Source: Herbaspirillum aquaticum
GTDB taxonomy: Bacteria > Pseudomonadota > Gammaproteobacteria > Burkholderiales > Burkholderiaceae_D
Assembly: GCF_002213425.1 (NCBI RefSeq)
Contig: NZ_NJGV01000008.1
Coordinates: 62,001 to 126,000 of the forward strand
Length of the DNA stretch: 64,000 nt
Direction: 5' to 3'
Part shown: in pieces, positions 26,636 through 36,611 of the stretch
Layout of the letters: each line of letters begins with the position of its first letter
How positions within the stretch are numbered: the first letter of the stretch is position 1
Made by a program: the position numbers and the translations under genes
Notes under the pieces: generated by a model
The model's database searches: none
Seen by the model: the letters and a program-made list of their open reading frames with translations, nothing else
Told to the model about the DNA's origin: nothing

Positions 26636-27604
26636 TCAGCGCCGCGCGGTGCTGCGGAAGAAGTCGAATTGCTGTTGCGGGCTGCGCGGCAGGAGATAGC
26701 CGGGAACGACTTCCTCCAGCGCGCGCGGCGTGAGCTGCAGCTCGGGGGCGATGGGGCCGTGCAGGACATTGTCCACCTTCATCGAGGCGACGTTGTCGCG
26801 ACTCATCAGCTTGCCTGGCAGGTGTTCCAGCGCGAAGGCCTGCAGCCAGCCGGCCGCATCGGGCAAGCCGATCACCGGACGCGGATGACCGCTGTACCAG
26901 CCCGACAGGCGTACCAGTTCGCGCAGCGTGTATTGCTTGGGACCGCCCAGTTCGAACACCTTGCCGCCCAGGCGCGGCAAGGCCAGCGCGTTGACGAAAG
27001 CCTGCGCCACATCGCCCACGTAGACCGGCTGGAAGCGCGCATCGGGACTGCCCAGCGGGATCACCGGGAACATGCGGTTCAGGCCGGCGAACATGTTGAT
27101 GAAATTGTCGCCCTCGCCGAACACGACCGAGGGGCGGAAGATGGCCACATCCAGCGCCGGCGAGGCCAGCGCTTCCTGTTCGCCGGCGGCCTTGGAACGC
27201 AGGTACATCGATGGCCCTTGGGCATCGGCGCACAGCGCGCTCATGTGCAGGTAGCGCGGCACCCCCTGCTGCACGCAGGCGGCCACGATGCGGCGCGGCA
27301 GCAGCACATGCTGGCGTTCGAAATCCGGACCATAGGGTGCGCCGCCACGTGCCGGGCGCGATTGCAGGATGCCGACCAGGTTGATGACCACGTCAGCTTC
27401 CGCCACCAGGCGTGCCAGCACGGCATCGTCATGGATGTTGGCCTGGACCACGCTGACCACAGGCGAGACCAGCAAGTGCTTGGCGCGCTCGTAGCGGCGC
27501 GTGGGCACCATGACGCGATAGCCGGTGGTGCTGCCCAGCAGTTCGATCAGGCGGGTGCCGATGAAGCCGGAACCGCCGATGACGAGGATCTTCTTGACTG
27601 CCAT
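26636..27604 (-). CDS. NAD(P)-binding SDR, NDUFA9-like (atypical SDR)
   Basis: 322 residues. The Rossmann motif GGSGFIGT is at about 9-16. YLRSKAAGE gives the Y-x3-K pair near 135. The whole chain resembles the NDUFA9-like group of atypical SDRs, the family of the complex I accessory subunit, whose bacterial role is unclear. Sugar-epimerase activity is not implied. It lies 73 bp after the lytic transglycosylase and 44 bp before the GST. Confidence 0.85.
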   Translation of the reverse strand: MAVKKILVIGGSGFIGTRLIELLGSTTGYRVMVPTRRYERAKHLLVSPVVSVVQANIHDDAVLARLVAEADVVINLVGILQSRPARGGAPYGPDFERQHVLLPRRIVAACVQQGVPRYLHMSALCADAQGPSMYLRSKAAGEQEALASPALDVAIFRPSVVFGEGDNFINMFAGLNRMFPVIPLGSPDARFQPVYVGDVAQAFVNALALPRLGGKVFELGGPKQYTLRELVRLSGWYSGHPRPVIGLPDAAGWLQAFALEHLPGKLMSRDNVASMKVDNVLHGPIAPELQLTPRALEEVVPGYLLPRSPQQQFDFFRSTARR

Positions 27605-27677
27605 TTGTCTCTCTCCGATTTCCAGGGGGAAGCGCTGGCCACCGCATCAACTGCGGACGGCGGCCGCGGCGACGGGA

Positions 27678-29678
27678 TCAGGGCAGGTCGGTGGCGACAT
27701 TGGCATTGGGTGCCACCGTGCCCATGCGCTGCTTCAGGGATTGCGGGCGGTTCTCGAACATGGCCGCATAGTAGGTCGCATTGGACATCACGTTCTTGAC
27801 ATAGCCCCGGGTTTCATTGAAAGGGATGATTTCGGCGAAGATCGCGCCTTCCACCGGTCGCGGCAAGGTCGCGCGCCAGGTGCGCGGACGGCCGGGACCG
27901 GCATTGTAGCCGGCGGTGGCCAGGGTTTCCGATCCTTCCAGGTTGTTCAACACCATGTCCAGGTAGCTGGTGCCCAGCAGCAGGTTGGTGTTGATGTCGT
28001 TGACCTGGTCAGCCGTGAATTCGGTCATCCCGATCTTTTTGGCGACGAACTTGGCGGTGGCCGGCATCAACTGCATCAGGCCGGAAGCGCCCACGTGCGA
28101 ACGGGCCGACTTGATGAAGCGCGACTCCTGGCGGATCAGGCCATAGACCCAGGCATTCTCCATGCCCAGCGGACGCGTGGCCGCATTCATCTCCGGCAGG
28201 TGCGGTGCCGGGAAGCGCTGGGTGAAATCGAACTCGGTCTTGGTGCGGTCGGAGGTGTTGACCATGCGGTCCAGGACGTCGTTCTGGCGTGCGTATTCAG
28301 CGGCGGCCAGCAACTGGCGGTCGGTCATGTTGCGCAGTTCCCAGTTCCATTCGCGGATGGCTTCGAAACGCAGGTTCAGCTGGTAGAACTTGAGCGAACG
28401 CTTGAAGCCGGCATTCTGCGAATACAGCGCCACTTCACCGGCGCCCGGCGGCGTCGGGCCGGGCGGGATGGTGATCTGCTGGCCCAGCTCTTCCAGCGCC
28501 AGCTGGCCATAGAAGCTGAAGTTGGGTGCAATCGACTCGAACAGGCGGCGAGCCGCCTCGTTCTGGCCTTCGGCCTTCAGCGCACGGCCGAGCCAGTAGA
28601 CCCAGGCGGTGTCACTGCGCAGCGGGGCCGGCATGGCTTCGATGGTCTTGCGCACGGTCTTCCAGTCACCGTCGCGCAGGGCCATGCGGACCTTCCATTG
28701 CATCGCATCCTGGGTCAGTGGCGCGTCCTTGGCCTTGCGCCAGTAATCCGAGGCTTCCGGTGCCAGCTTGTAGGACGCGGCCAGGGCGATCTGTGCCCAA
28801 GCCTGTGCAACTTCCTGCGAGGTCAGGTTACGGCCGGCATCGTTGAGATAGGTCGCGGCCTGGGAAGGATTGGTCTTGGCGATGCGGCCCAGCGCGATGA
28901 TATAAAGCTGGTGGTTCGCCGGACCACGGCCCGGCCCCTTGGCCAGCATCAGCGCGGGACGATCCATCACCTGGGTCACGCTGACGTCGCCGCTGTCGAC
29001 CAGCACGGCTGCCCGGCGGGCCACGGTGGCATTGCCGTTCTCGGCGGCCTGGCGGATCTGGAACCAGACGTCGGCATCGCTGAACTGGCCATTCTGGGCG
29101 AGCGTCGCGATCAGGTCGCTGCAGCCCTGGCCGTAATCCTTGGGATTGCTCAGCAGGGTGCGCGCCTCGTCGGCGACATTGGCGCCCTTGAGTGCGCGCG
29201 AGTTCAGGGCAAAGCATTTGACCTGGGTATCGTCATCGAGCACGAACTTGGGATACTGCTCATCGAAGACGGCCCAGTTGCCGGTCTTGCCCAAGGCCAG
29301 CAGCCAGTCGTTGCGCAGCCGGTCGACGATGGCCTGGCCGTCCCAGCGTGCCAGGAAATCGCGGATTTCCTGCTCGCTGGCGCTGTAATCGCGCACGCGT
29401 GGCTTGAGGCGATAGTAGTCGACATAGGATGCCAGCTCATAGCCCGACAAGCGTGAGGCCAGGTCCTGCGCCAGCGCGGCATTGTCGCTGGCGGCAGCCT
29501 GTCGCAGGGCCAGGAAGATATCGTCAGGCGCGGCGTCAGGCGCCACACGCTTCTGGGCGTGGGCGGCCGGTGCAGCGGCAAGCATGGCGCCAGTCGCCAG
29601 CGCCAGGGGGAGCGCCAATGAGGCGGCCAGCGCGCGCAGGCGCTGGTTGAACGGATGATTCTTCGGACGCATACTCAT
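27678..29678 (-). CDS. Soluble lytic murein transglycosylase (Slt70-like)
   Basis: 666 residues from ATG 29678. A signal peptide (to about AHAQK, residue 42) precedes a long alpha-superhelical U-shaped region and a C-terminal SLT domain. The catalytic Glu is in LIRQESRF (about residue 515), followed by GASGLMQLMPATA and AGYNAGPGR. The enzyme cleaves peptidoglycan glycan strands to 1,6-anhydro products in the periplasm. It starts 34 bp from the divergent cyclo-ligase start, so the promoters overlap the coding starts. An ATG 60 bp upstream is in frame but less well placed. Confidence 0.93.
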   Translation of the reverse strand: MSMRPKNHPFNQRLRALAASLALPLALATGAMLAAAPAAHAQKRVAPDAAPDDIFLALRQAAASDNAALAQDLASRLSGYELASYVDYYRLKPRVRDYSASEQEIRDFLARWDGQAIVDRLRNDWLLALGKTGNWAVFDEQYPKFVLDDDTQVKCFALNSRALKGANVADEARTLLSNPKDYGQGCSDLIATLAQNGQFSDADVWFQIRQAAENGNATVARRAAVLVDSGDVSVTQVMDRPALMLAKGPGRGPANHQLYIIALGRIAKTNPSQAATYLNDAGRNLTSQEVAQAWAQIALAASYKLAPEASDYWRKAKDAPLTQDAMQWKVRMALRDGDWKTVRKTIEAMPAPLRSDTAWVYWLGRALKAEGQNEAARRLFESIAPNFSFYGQLALEELGQQITIPPGPTPPGAGEVALYSQNAGFKRSLKFYQLNLRFEAIREWNWELRNMTDRQLLAAAEYARQNDVLDRMVNTSDRTKTEFDFTQRFPAPHLPEMNAATRPLGMENAWVYGLIRQESRFIKSARSHVGASGLMQLMPATAKFVAKKIGMTEFTADQVNDINTNLLLGTSYLDMVLNNLEGSETLATAGYNAGPGRPRTWRATLPRPVEGAIFAEIIPFNETRGYVKNVMSNATYYAAMFENRPQSLKQRMGTVAPNANVATDLP

Positions 29679-29712
29679 GCAAGCTTCTTCATGCAGATTG
29701 GTGAAACGGAAA

Positions 29713-30309
29713 ATGAACCCAAGCATAGCACGCGACACGCCCCCGCCAATGACGCAACAGCAGGCGGCCGCCCTTCACAAACAGCGCTTGCGCACCGAGT
29801 TGCTGGCGCGCCGCAAGGTCTTGGGCGAGCAGGACAAGATCGCAGCCGATGCCGTCATCGGCCAGCGGATACTGGACTGGTGCGCCACCCACGCCATCCA
29901 CAGCCTGGCGGTGTACCAGCCGATCCGGCGCGAACCGGATCTGTCTGCGACCTATAACGCGCTGGCCGCGCGCGGGGTGCACCTGTGCCTGCCGGTGGTG
30001 GTCGATAAAGATGCGGCGTTGGAATTCCGCGCCTGGCAGCCCGGCGATCCCCTGCAAAAGGATGGGATGGGTACCCTAGTGCCACCTGCCGGCACGACCG
30101 TCGTGCGGCCACAGGCGCTGCTGATTCCTTGCCTGGGTGTCAATCCGGCAGGATACCGTCTGGGCTATGGCGGCGGCTTCTATGACCGCACGCTGGCGGC
30201 CAGCCCGCGGCCGCTGGCCGTGGGGGTCTGTCACAGCTTCGGGCGGGTTGAGTTCGAGGCGCAGGCGCACGATATCCCGCTGGACAGCATCATTTTCGAG
30301 GACGTATGA
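29713..30309 (+). CDS. 5-formyltetrahydrofolate cyclo-ligase
   Basis: About 198 residues from ATG 29713. It converts 5-formyl-THF to 5,10-methenyl-THF using ATP, recycling folate. The diagnostic GYGGGFYDRTLA motif is near residue 145; LIPCLGVNPAGYRLG precedes it. ATG 29713 follows a weak site; ATG 29749 (MTQQQ) is also possible, and an upstream in-frame ATG at 29677 overlaps the divergent gene. It faces metF, another one-carbon gene, with a terminator between. Confidence 0.92.
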   Translation: MNPSIARDTPPPMTQQQAAALHKQRLRTELLARRKVLGEQDKIAADAVIGQRILDWCATHAIHSLAVYQPIRREPDLSATYNALAARGVHLCLPVVVDKDAALEFRAWQPGDPLQKDGMGTLVPPAGTTVVRPQALLIPCLGVNPAGYRLGYGGGFYDRTLAASPRPLAVGVCHSFGRVEFEAQAHDIPLDSIIFEDV

Positions 30310-30337
30310 AAAAAAAAAGCCGGACCCAAGTCCGGCT
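30308..30337 (-). terminator. Intrinsic terminator of metF
   Basis: Minus strand: AGCCGGAC / GTCCGGCT with a TTGG loop, followed by about ten T. The stem is identical to that of the phhA terminator. Confidence 0.9.
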
Positions 30338-30355
30338 CGCAGAAGCAGCTGCAGT

Positions 30356-31198
30356 CTACTTCACCAGTTGTTGCCAGATCGCCTCGGTCGGCCCGGCCTG
30401 GTTCAGTGAATAAAAATGCAAACCGGGCGCACCGCCTGCCAGCAGGCGCTGGCACAGCTGGGTCACCACATCCTGGCCGAAGGCGCGGATCGATTCCGTA
30501 TCGTCGCCGTAACTGGCCAGCTTGAGACGGATCCAGCGCGGGATCTCGGTGCCGCACATGTCCGAGAAACGCATCAGCTGCGTGTAGTTGGTGATGGGCA
30601 TGATGCCCGCGATCACCGGCACGGTGGCACCCAGTTTGGCGGCGTCATCCACGAAGCGGAAGTAGGCGTCGGCATTGTAGAAATACTGGGTGATGGCCGA
30701 ATTGGCACCGGCCTTCACTTTGCGCGCGAAGTTCTGCACGTCGTCCTGGGGCGAGCGCGCCTGCGGGTGCATCTCGGGATAGGCGGCCACTTCGATGTGG
30801 AACCAGTCACCGGTTTCGGCGCGCACGAACTCGACCAGTTCGTTGGCATGGCGGAATTCGCTGGAAGCCTGGTCCATGGCACCGTAGCCGCTTGGCAGGT
30901 CGCCACGCAAGGCCACCAGGCGCTTGATGCCTTGCGCACGATAGTCTTCCAGGATGGCGCGCAGGCTGGCGCGCGAGCTGCCGATGCAGGACAGGTGCGG
31001 CGCGGCGTCATGCCCTTCACCGATGATTTCCAGCACGGTGTCGCGCGTGCCTTGCTGCGTCGAGCCCCCGGCACCGAAGGTTACCGAGAAATACTTCGGT
31101 GCCAGCTCAGCCAGCCGGGCACGGGTAGCGCGCAGCTTTTCCGTGCCTTCAGCGGTCTTGGGCGGGAAAAATTCGATACTGAAATTATGTTTACTCAT
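30356..31198 (-). CDS. metF: 5,10-methylenetetrahydrofolate reductase
   Basis: 280 residues. MetF makes 5-methyl-THF for methionine synthesis with FAD and NADH. Family motifs include SIEFFPPKTAEG at the start (Glu for catalysis), SVTFGAGGSTQ (about 40-50), LVALRGDLP (about 100) and ITQYFYNAD (about 172-180). Its start overlaps the preceding small membrane protein gene by 4 bp (ATGA), so the operon ahcY - membrane protein - metF is translated in a coupled way and shares the riboswitch upstream. Confidence 0.97.
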   Translation of the reverse strand: MSKHNFSIEFFPPKTAEGTEKLRATRARLAELAPKYFSVTFGAGGSTQQGTRDTVLEIIGEGHDAAPHLSCIGSSRASLRAILEDYRAQGIKRLVALRGDLPSGYGAMDQASSEFRHANELVEFVRAETGDWFHIEVAAYPEMHPQARSPQDDVQNFARKVKAGANSAITQYFYNADAYFRFVDDAAKLGATVPVIAGIMPITNYTQLMRFSDMCGTEIPRWIRLKLASYGDDTESIRAFGQDVVTQLCQRLLAGGAPGLHFYSLNQAGPTEAIWQQLVK

Positions 31199-31548
31199 TG
31201 ATTCGAACCCGATTTCAGCAACAGTGTGGACAGAGCCCAGGACACGATGCTGTAGAGCAGTGCGCCGCCGACCGCCGACCAGAATCCGGCCACGTGGAAG
31301 CCGCCGACCAGTTGCGCCACGACCCAGAACATCAGGCCGTTGATGACCAGGATGAACAAGCCCAGGGTGAGCATGGTCACCGGCAGGGTCAGCACCACCA
31401 GCACCGGACGCACGATGGTATTGACGAAGCCCAGGATGAGCGCGGCCAGCAGGGCCGAACCGAAGCTGTCGACCTGCACCGAGTGCATCAGGTAAGGAAC
31501 GGCCAGCAAGGCCAATGCATTGATGAGCCAGGTCAGCAGCAGGCGCAT
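31195..31548 (-). CDS. Small membrane protein of the phage-holin-like (DUF/Phage_holin_4_2) family
   Basis: 117 residues and four hydrophobic segments with short loops (NALALLAVPYLMHSVQVDSFGSA..., LGFVNTIVRPVLVVLTLPVT). This family (PF04020) is named after holins but is widespread in chromosomes that lack prophage. AAAGG before ATG 31548 supports the start; an upstream in-frame start is unlikely. It lies between ahcY and metF. Function unknown; a holin activity is not supported by any nearby lysis gene. Confidence 0.85.
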   Translation of the reverse strand: MRLLLTWLINALALLAVPYLMHSVQVDSFGSALLAALILGFVNTIVRPVLVVLTLPVTMLTLGLFILVINGLMFWVVAQLVGGFHVAGFWSAVGGALLYSIVSWALSTLLLKSGSNQ

Positions 31549-31657
31549 GGAAAACCTTTCGACCCCGTCAGGGAGTAATGAAGATACCCGTGAAGCTTGC
31601 ATCACCTCAAGAGGGGATGCAAGGTCCGCAGGCGGGAGACGATGCTGAGGCTGCCGG

Positions 31658-31688
31658 GCCGGCCCTCTCCATGCAAGAGAAGGCCGGC
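31658..31688. repeat. Intercistronic hairpin between ahcY and the membrane protein gene
   Basis: GCCGGCC (31658-31664) pairs with GGCCGGC (31682-31688), with an inner CTCT/AGAG stem. No U-run follows on the minus strand, so read-through is expected. It could stabilise the ahcY 3' end. Confidence 0.5.
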
Positions 31689-31700
31689 GCCAGGCAGGGA

Positions 31701-33125
<1,425 letters not shown>

Positions 33126-33160
33126 GCCCTCCTTTCATGAAAAAGCCAGAAAAAAAGTAA

Positions 33161-33243
33161 CGTGAGCGCGGTTGCCAGGCGACCTGCGCCTGTTCACCGC
33201 TTCAAGCCTGGCAGGGTGATAGCCCTGTCGCAACGCTCCTTGC
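33161..33243 (-). promoter_or_regulatory. SAH riboswitch in the ahcY leader
   Basis: On the minus strand the leader begins AGGAGCGTTGCGACAGGG (P1 5' arm and binding core), forms a hairpin CAGGG / CCCTG, then the conserved CCAGGCTTG, then the hairpin CAGGCG / CGCCTG, and closes with CGCGCTCACG, whose CGCTC pairs with GAGCG of P1. The sequence words and their order match the SAH riboswitch consensus, which is common in front of ahcY in betaproteobacteria and turns the gene on when SAH builds up. The ribosome-binding site AAAGGAGGG lies about 25 nt downstream. Confidence 0.88.
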
Positions 33244-33466
33244 AGCGGTGAGGCATTGTGAGGTTCCAGGTTCCGGACGCAATGCCAACATCGGAACAGT
33301 GCACGAATCTTCGTTCGCGGGAACAGCATTGTAGCGCGGGTCAGGCGCTAGTCAATCCCCGGAACAGGCGTGTGAATCGGTCTTCACACGCCTTTCATGC
33401 CGGTTTGCAGATGCATTGGCGCTTCATCATGCATGCTGCAAGCCGGCAGTTGCCGGACAGGCTGGC

Positions 33467-34630
33467 TTACAGGCCAGCCGAGGCGCGCAGGGCGGCGACC
33501 TTGTCGGTACGCTCCCAGGTGAATTCCGGCTCTTCGCGGCCGAAGTGGCCATAGGCGGCGGTCTTGGCGTAGATCGGACGCAGCAGGTCCAGCATCTGCA
33601 CGATGCCCTTGGGGCGCAGGTCGAAGTGCTCCTGCACCAGCTGGGCCAGCTTTTCATCGCTGATCTTGCCGGTACCGAAGGTGGTCACCATGACCGAGGT
33701 CGGCTTGGCGATGCCGATGGCGTAGGACACCTGGATCTGGCAACGCTCGGCCAGGCCGGCGGCGACGATGTTCTTGGCCACGTAGCGGCCGGCGTAGGCA
33801 GCCGAACGGTCGACCTTGGACGGGTCCTTGCCGGAGAAGGCACCGCCACCGTGGGGCGCTGCGCCACCGTAGGTATCGACGATGATCTTGCGCCCGGTCA
33901 GGCCGCAGTCGCCCTGCGGGCCGCCGATGACGAAGCGGCCGGTCGGGTTGATCAGGTAGCGGGTGTTCTTGAGCCACTCGGCCGGCAGCACCGGCTTGAT
34001 GATTTCCTCGATGGCGGCTTCGTGGATGGCCTTCTGCTCCATCTCCGGCGCATGCTGGGTCGACAGCACCACGGTATCGATGGCGACGGGCTTGCCGTCC
34101 ACATACTTCAGCGTGACCTGGGACTTGGCGTCGGGACGCAGCCAGGGCAGGCGGCCATCCTTGCGCAGTTGCGACTGGCGCTCGACGATGCGGTGCGCGT
34201 AGTAGATCGCGGCCGGCATCAGTTCCGGGGTTTCGTTGCAGGCGTAGCCGAACATCAGGCCTTGGTCGCCGGCGCCTTGCTCCAGGTCAACACCGCGGCC
34301 TTCATCAACACCTTGGGCGATGTCGGGGGATTGCTTGTCGTATGCCACCAGTACGGCGCAGCTCTTGTAGTCGATGCCGAAGTCGGCGTTGTCGTAGCCG
34401 ATGCGCTTGATGGTTTCGCGGGCAACGTCGATGTAATCGATGTTGGCGCGGGTAGTGATTTCACCGGCCAGCACCACCAGACCGGTGTTGCACAGGGTTT
34501 CGGCGGCGACGCGGGATTGGGGATCCTGGGTGAAGATGGCATCCAGGATGGCATCCGAGATCTGGTCGGCGACCTTGTCGGGATGGCCTTCGGAGACGGA
34601 TTCGGACGTGAAGAGATATTCGTTGGACAT
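33467..34630 (-). CDS. metK: S-adenosylmethionine synthase
   Basis: 387 residues. It makes SAM from methionine and ATP. The conserved elements [17 protein letters not shown] (N-terminal), [12 protein letters not shown] (about 119-130), [25 protein letters not shown] and TFGTGK are all present. ATG 34630 follows GAGG and removes a 15-residue upstream extension. It sits upstream of ahcY but with a 341-bp gap, so it is probably a separate unit. Confidence 0.97.
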   Translation of the reverse strand: MSNEYLFTSESVSEGHPDKVADQISDAILDAIFTQDPQSRVAAETLCNTGLVVLAGEITTRANIDYIDVARETIKRIGYDNADFGIDYKSCAVLVAYDKQSPDIAQGVDEGRGVDLEQGAGDQGLMFGYACNETPELMPAAIYYAHRIVERQSQLRKDGRLPWLRPDAKSQVTLKYVDGKPVAIDTVVLSTQHAPEMEQKAIHEAAIEEIIKPVLPAEWLKNTRYLINPTGRFVIGGPQGDCGLTGRKIIVDTYGGAAPHGGGAFSGKDPSKVDRSAAYAGRYVAKNIVAAGLAERCQIQVSYAIGIAKPTSVMVTTFGTGKISDEKLAQLVQEHFDLRPKGIVQMLDLLRPIYAKTAAYGHFGREEPEFTWERTDKVAALRASAGL

Positions 34631-34786
34631 GCAAGCCTCAGACTGAAAACGATTTAGCAAAATGTCGCGGCCCATCGTTAGTCGTGCCTGCGACGCTTTA
34701 GCGATATTTGTACCCCGTCTCGCAAGTTGTCATTAACTCGACGGCTTGTGCTATTTTACGCCTCCTGCGATCTTTTGCAATTTGAC

Positions 34787-34808
34787 GGCGGAGCAACTCC
34801 GCCTTTTT
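34787..34808 (+). terminator. Intrinsic terminator-like hairpin in the leader of the lpxL-like gene
   Basis: GGCGGAG (34787-34793), loop CAA, CTCCGCC (34797-34803), then TTTTT. It ends only 13 bp before the ATG at 34822, i.e. between promoter and start codon. A premature stop of transcription (attenuation) is therefore possible. Confidence 0.7.
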
Positions 34809-34821
34809 GTTATCGGCAAGT

Positions 34822-35667
34822 ATGCTCGTTTCTTTATTCCGCCTGCTTTCTTTCCTGCCGTTGCCGGCCTTGCATGCCCTCGGCGTGGTGGTGGGCTGGC
34901 TGGTATTCCTGCTCTCGCCCTCCTATCGCCGCCGCCTGACTGACAACATCACGCTGGCCGGCCATCGCGGCAGTCTCTGGAAATCGGTCGGCGAAGCTGG
35001 CAAGGGCATGTTCGAGCTGCCCTTCATCTGGTGCGCAAGTCCGCAACGGGTGCTGCGCACGGCACGCATCGTCAACTGGGACCTGGTGCAGCAGGCGCTG
35101 GACGCCAAGGCCGGCATCGTCTTCCTGACGCCGCACCTGGGCTGTTTCGAGATTTCAGCGCAATCGGTGGCGCGCCATGACAGCCTGAGCGTGCTGTATC
35201 GCCCGCCGCGCAAGGCCGCGCTCAAGCCCTTGATCGAAGGCGCCCGCGCCCGCGCCAACCTGCACCTGGCACCGGCCAACCTGTCGGGCGTGCGCATCCT
35301 GCTCAAGGCCTTGAAGAACGGCCAGGCCATCGGCCTGCTGCCGGACCAGGTACCGCAGAACGGCGAAGGCGTGTGGGCGGATTTCTTCGGCAAGCCGGCC
35401 TATACCATGACCCTGCCGGCCAAACTGCAACAGATGAGCGGCGCACCCATCATCCTGGCCTACGCCGAGCGCCTCTCTTGGGGCCGCGGTTATGCAATCC
35501 ATTTCGTGCCCTTCGAGGGCGAACTCGGCCAGACGCCCGAGCAACAGGCCCGTGCCATCAATGCCGCCATGGAAAAGCTGATCGCCCGCTGCCCGGCGCA
35601 GTACATCTGGAGCTACAACCGCTACAAGACGCCGCCAGGCGTGACCCCGCCGGGAGCGGCGCAATGA
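34822..35667 (+). CDS. Lipid A biosynthesis-type lysophospholipid acyltransferase (LpxL/HtrB family), copy 1
   Basis: 281 residues. A hydrophobic N-terminal anchor is followed by the H-x4-E catalytic motif in TPHLGCFE (about 103-109), characteristic of the LpxL/LpxM late acyltransferases. It should transfer an acyl chain to lipid A precursors at the inner membrane. It overlaps the second acyltransferase by 4 bp. Which acyl position each enzyme serves cannot be told. Lacks a good Shine-Dalgarno site and is preceded by a terminator-like hairpin. Confidence 0.88.
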   Translation: MLVSLFRLLSFLPLPALHALGVVVGWLVFLLSPSYRRRLTDNITLAGHRGSLWKSVGEAGKGMFELPFIWCASPQRVLRTARIVNWDLVQQALDAKAGIVFLTPHLGCFEISAQSVARHDSLSVLYRPPRKAALKPLIEGARARANLHLAPANLSGVRILLKALKNGQAIGLLPDQVPQNGEGVWADFFGKPAYTMTLPAKLQQMSGAPIILAYAERLSWGRGYAIHFVPFEGELGQTPEQQARAINAAMEKLIARCPAQYIWSYNRYKTPPGVTPPGAAQ

Positions 35668-36548
35668 GAGCCCTGATCGGGCTGATGTGGCTGCTGCACT
35701 GGCTGCCGCTGCCCATCCTGGGGCGACTGGGCGAGGCGCTGGGTTGGCTGCTCTATATCTATATGCGTCCGCGTCGCCGCATCACCCTGATCAACCTGCG
35801 CCTGTGCTTTCCTGAAAAAACGGAACAGGAACGCCGCCTGCTGGCCCGGCGCCACTTCCAGGCCTATGCCCGCAGCGCCCTGGAGCGCGGCATTTTGTGG
35901 TGGGCACCGGAGTCTCGCCTGAAGCGCCTGATCCAGGTCGAACCCGGCATTCCCTTCGAAACGCTCAACCGCGGCCCGACCATCCTGCTGTGCCCCCATT
36001 TCGTCTGCCTGGAAATCCCCGGCATCGCGCTGGTGCTCAATTCGGACTATTCAGTCTGCACCATCTACGCCCGCCAGCAGAACGAAGTGGTGGACCAGGC
36101 CTTGCTCAAGGGCCGCTCGCGCTTCCGCCCGGTGACGCTGCTGGCGCGCGAGAAAGGCGTCAAGCCCATCATTCGCGCCATGCGCGAAGGACTGCCCTTC
36201 ATCATGCTGCCCGATATGGATTTCGGCACGCGCGATGCGGAATTCGTCCCCTTCTTCGGCGTGCCTGCGGCCACCCTCACCGCCACCGCCCGCATCGCGG
36301 CGGCCACCGGGGCGTCCGTGGTACCGGTCATCACCACCTTCCTGCCCGGCTATCGCGGCTGGAAGACTACCTTCTATCCAGCCTGGGAAAATTATCCGGG
36401 CGACGATATCGTGGCCGCCACCCGCCGCATGAATGCCTTTATCGAAGAGCGTGTACTGGAAGCCCCGGCCGAATATTTCTGGGCGCACAAGCGTTTCAAG
36501 AATCGCCCCCCGGGCGAACCGGACTTCTATCGCAAGGGCCAGCACTGA
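35664..36548 (+). CDS. Lipid A biosynthesis-type acyltransferase (LpxL/HtrB family), copy 2
   Basis: 294 residues. The catalytic motif reads CPHFVCLE (about 112-118), and the DMDFGTRDAEFVPFFGVPA region corresponds to the conserved block of LpxL-type enzymes. An N-terminal hydrophobic helix anchors it. ATG 35664 overlaps the first acyltransferase stop (ATGA), so translation is coupled. It is clearly related to copy 1 but diverged, suggesting two distinct late acylation steps. dapF follows after 63 bp. Confidence 0.88.
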   Translation: MRALIGLMWLLHWLPLPILGRLGEALGWLLYIYMRPRRRITLINLRLCFPEKTEQERRLLARRHFQAYARSALERGILWWAPESRLKRLIQVEPGIPFETLNRGPTILLCPHFVCLEIPGIALVLNSDYSVCTIYARQQNEVVDQALLKGRSRFRPVTLLAREKGVKPIIRAMREGLPFIMLPDMDFGTRDAEFVPFFGVPAATLTATARIAAATGASVVPVITTFLPGYRGWKTTFYPAWENYPGDDIVAATRRMNAFIEERVLEAPAEYFWAHKRFKNRPPGEPDFYRKGQH

Positions 36549-36577
36549 CGCTGGCAGCGCCGACCACCCCGCCGCCC

Positions 36578-36605
36578 TTTGAATCGGGCGCAGCGTACTT
36601 ATAAT
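36578..36605 (+). promoter_or_regulatory. Promoter for leaderless dapF transcription
   Basis: TATAAT at 36600-36605 with TTTGAA at 36578-36583, 16 bp apart. A start 6-7 bp after the -10 box would fall on or beside the dapF ATG at 36612. No Shine-Dalgarno sequence is present. Confidence 0.5.
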
Positions 36606-36611
36606 GATGTG

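Noticed and set aside
27525-29456. 643-codon rightward frame opposite the lytic transglycosylase
   Set aside because: Shadow of the SLT gene; the translation is rich in Gly/Arg/Val with no recognisable domain.
31195-31548. Prophage remnant suggested by a holin-family hit
   Set aside because: No other phage gene is nearby, and the protein lies inside a metabolic operon. The family is common in chromosomes without prophage.
33366-33392. Inverted repeat AGGCGTGTGAA / TTCACACGCCT as the metK terminator
   Set aside because: It lies downstream of metK and pairs well, but the minus strand has no U-run after it. Left as an unexplained hairpin.
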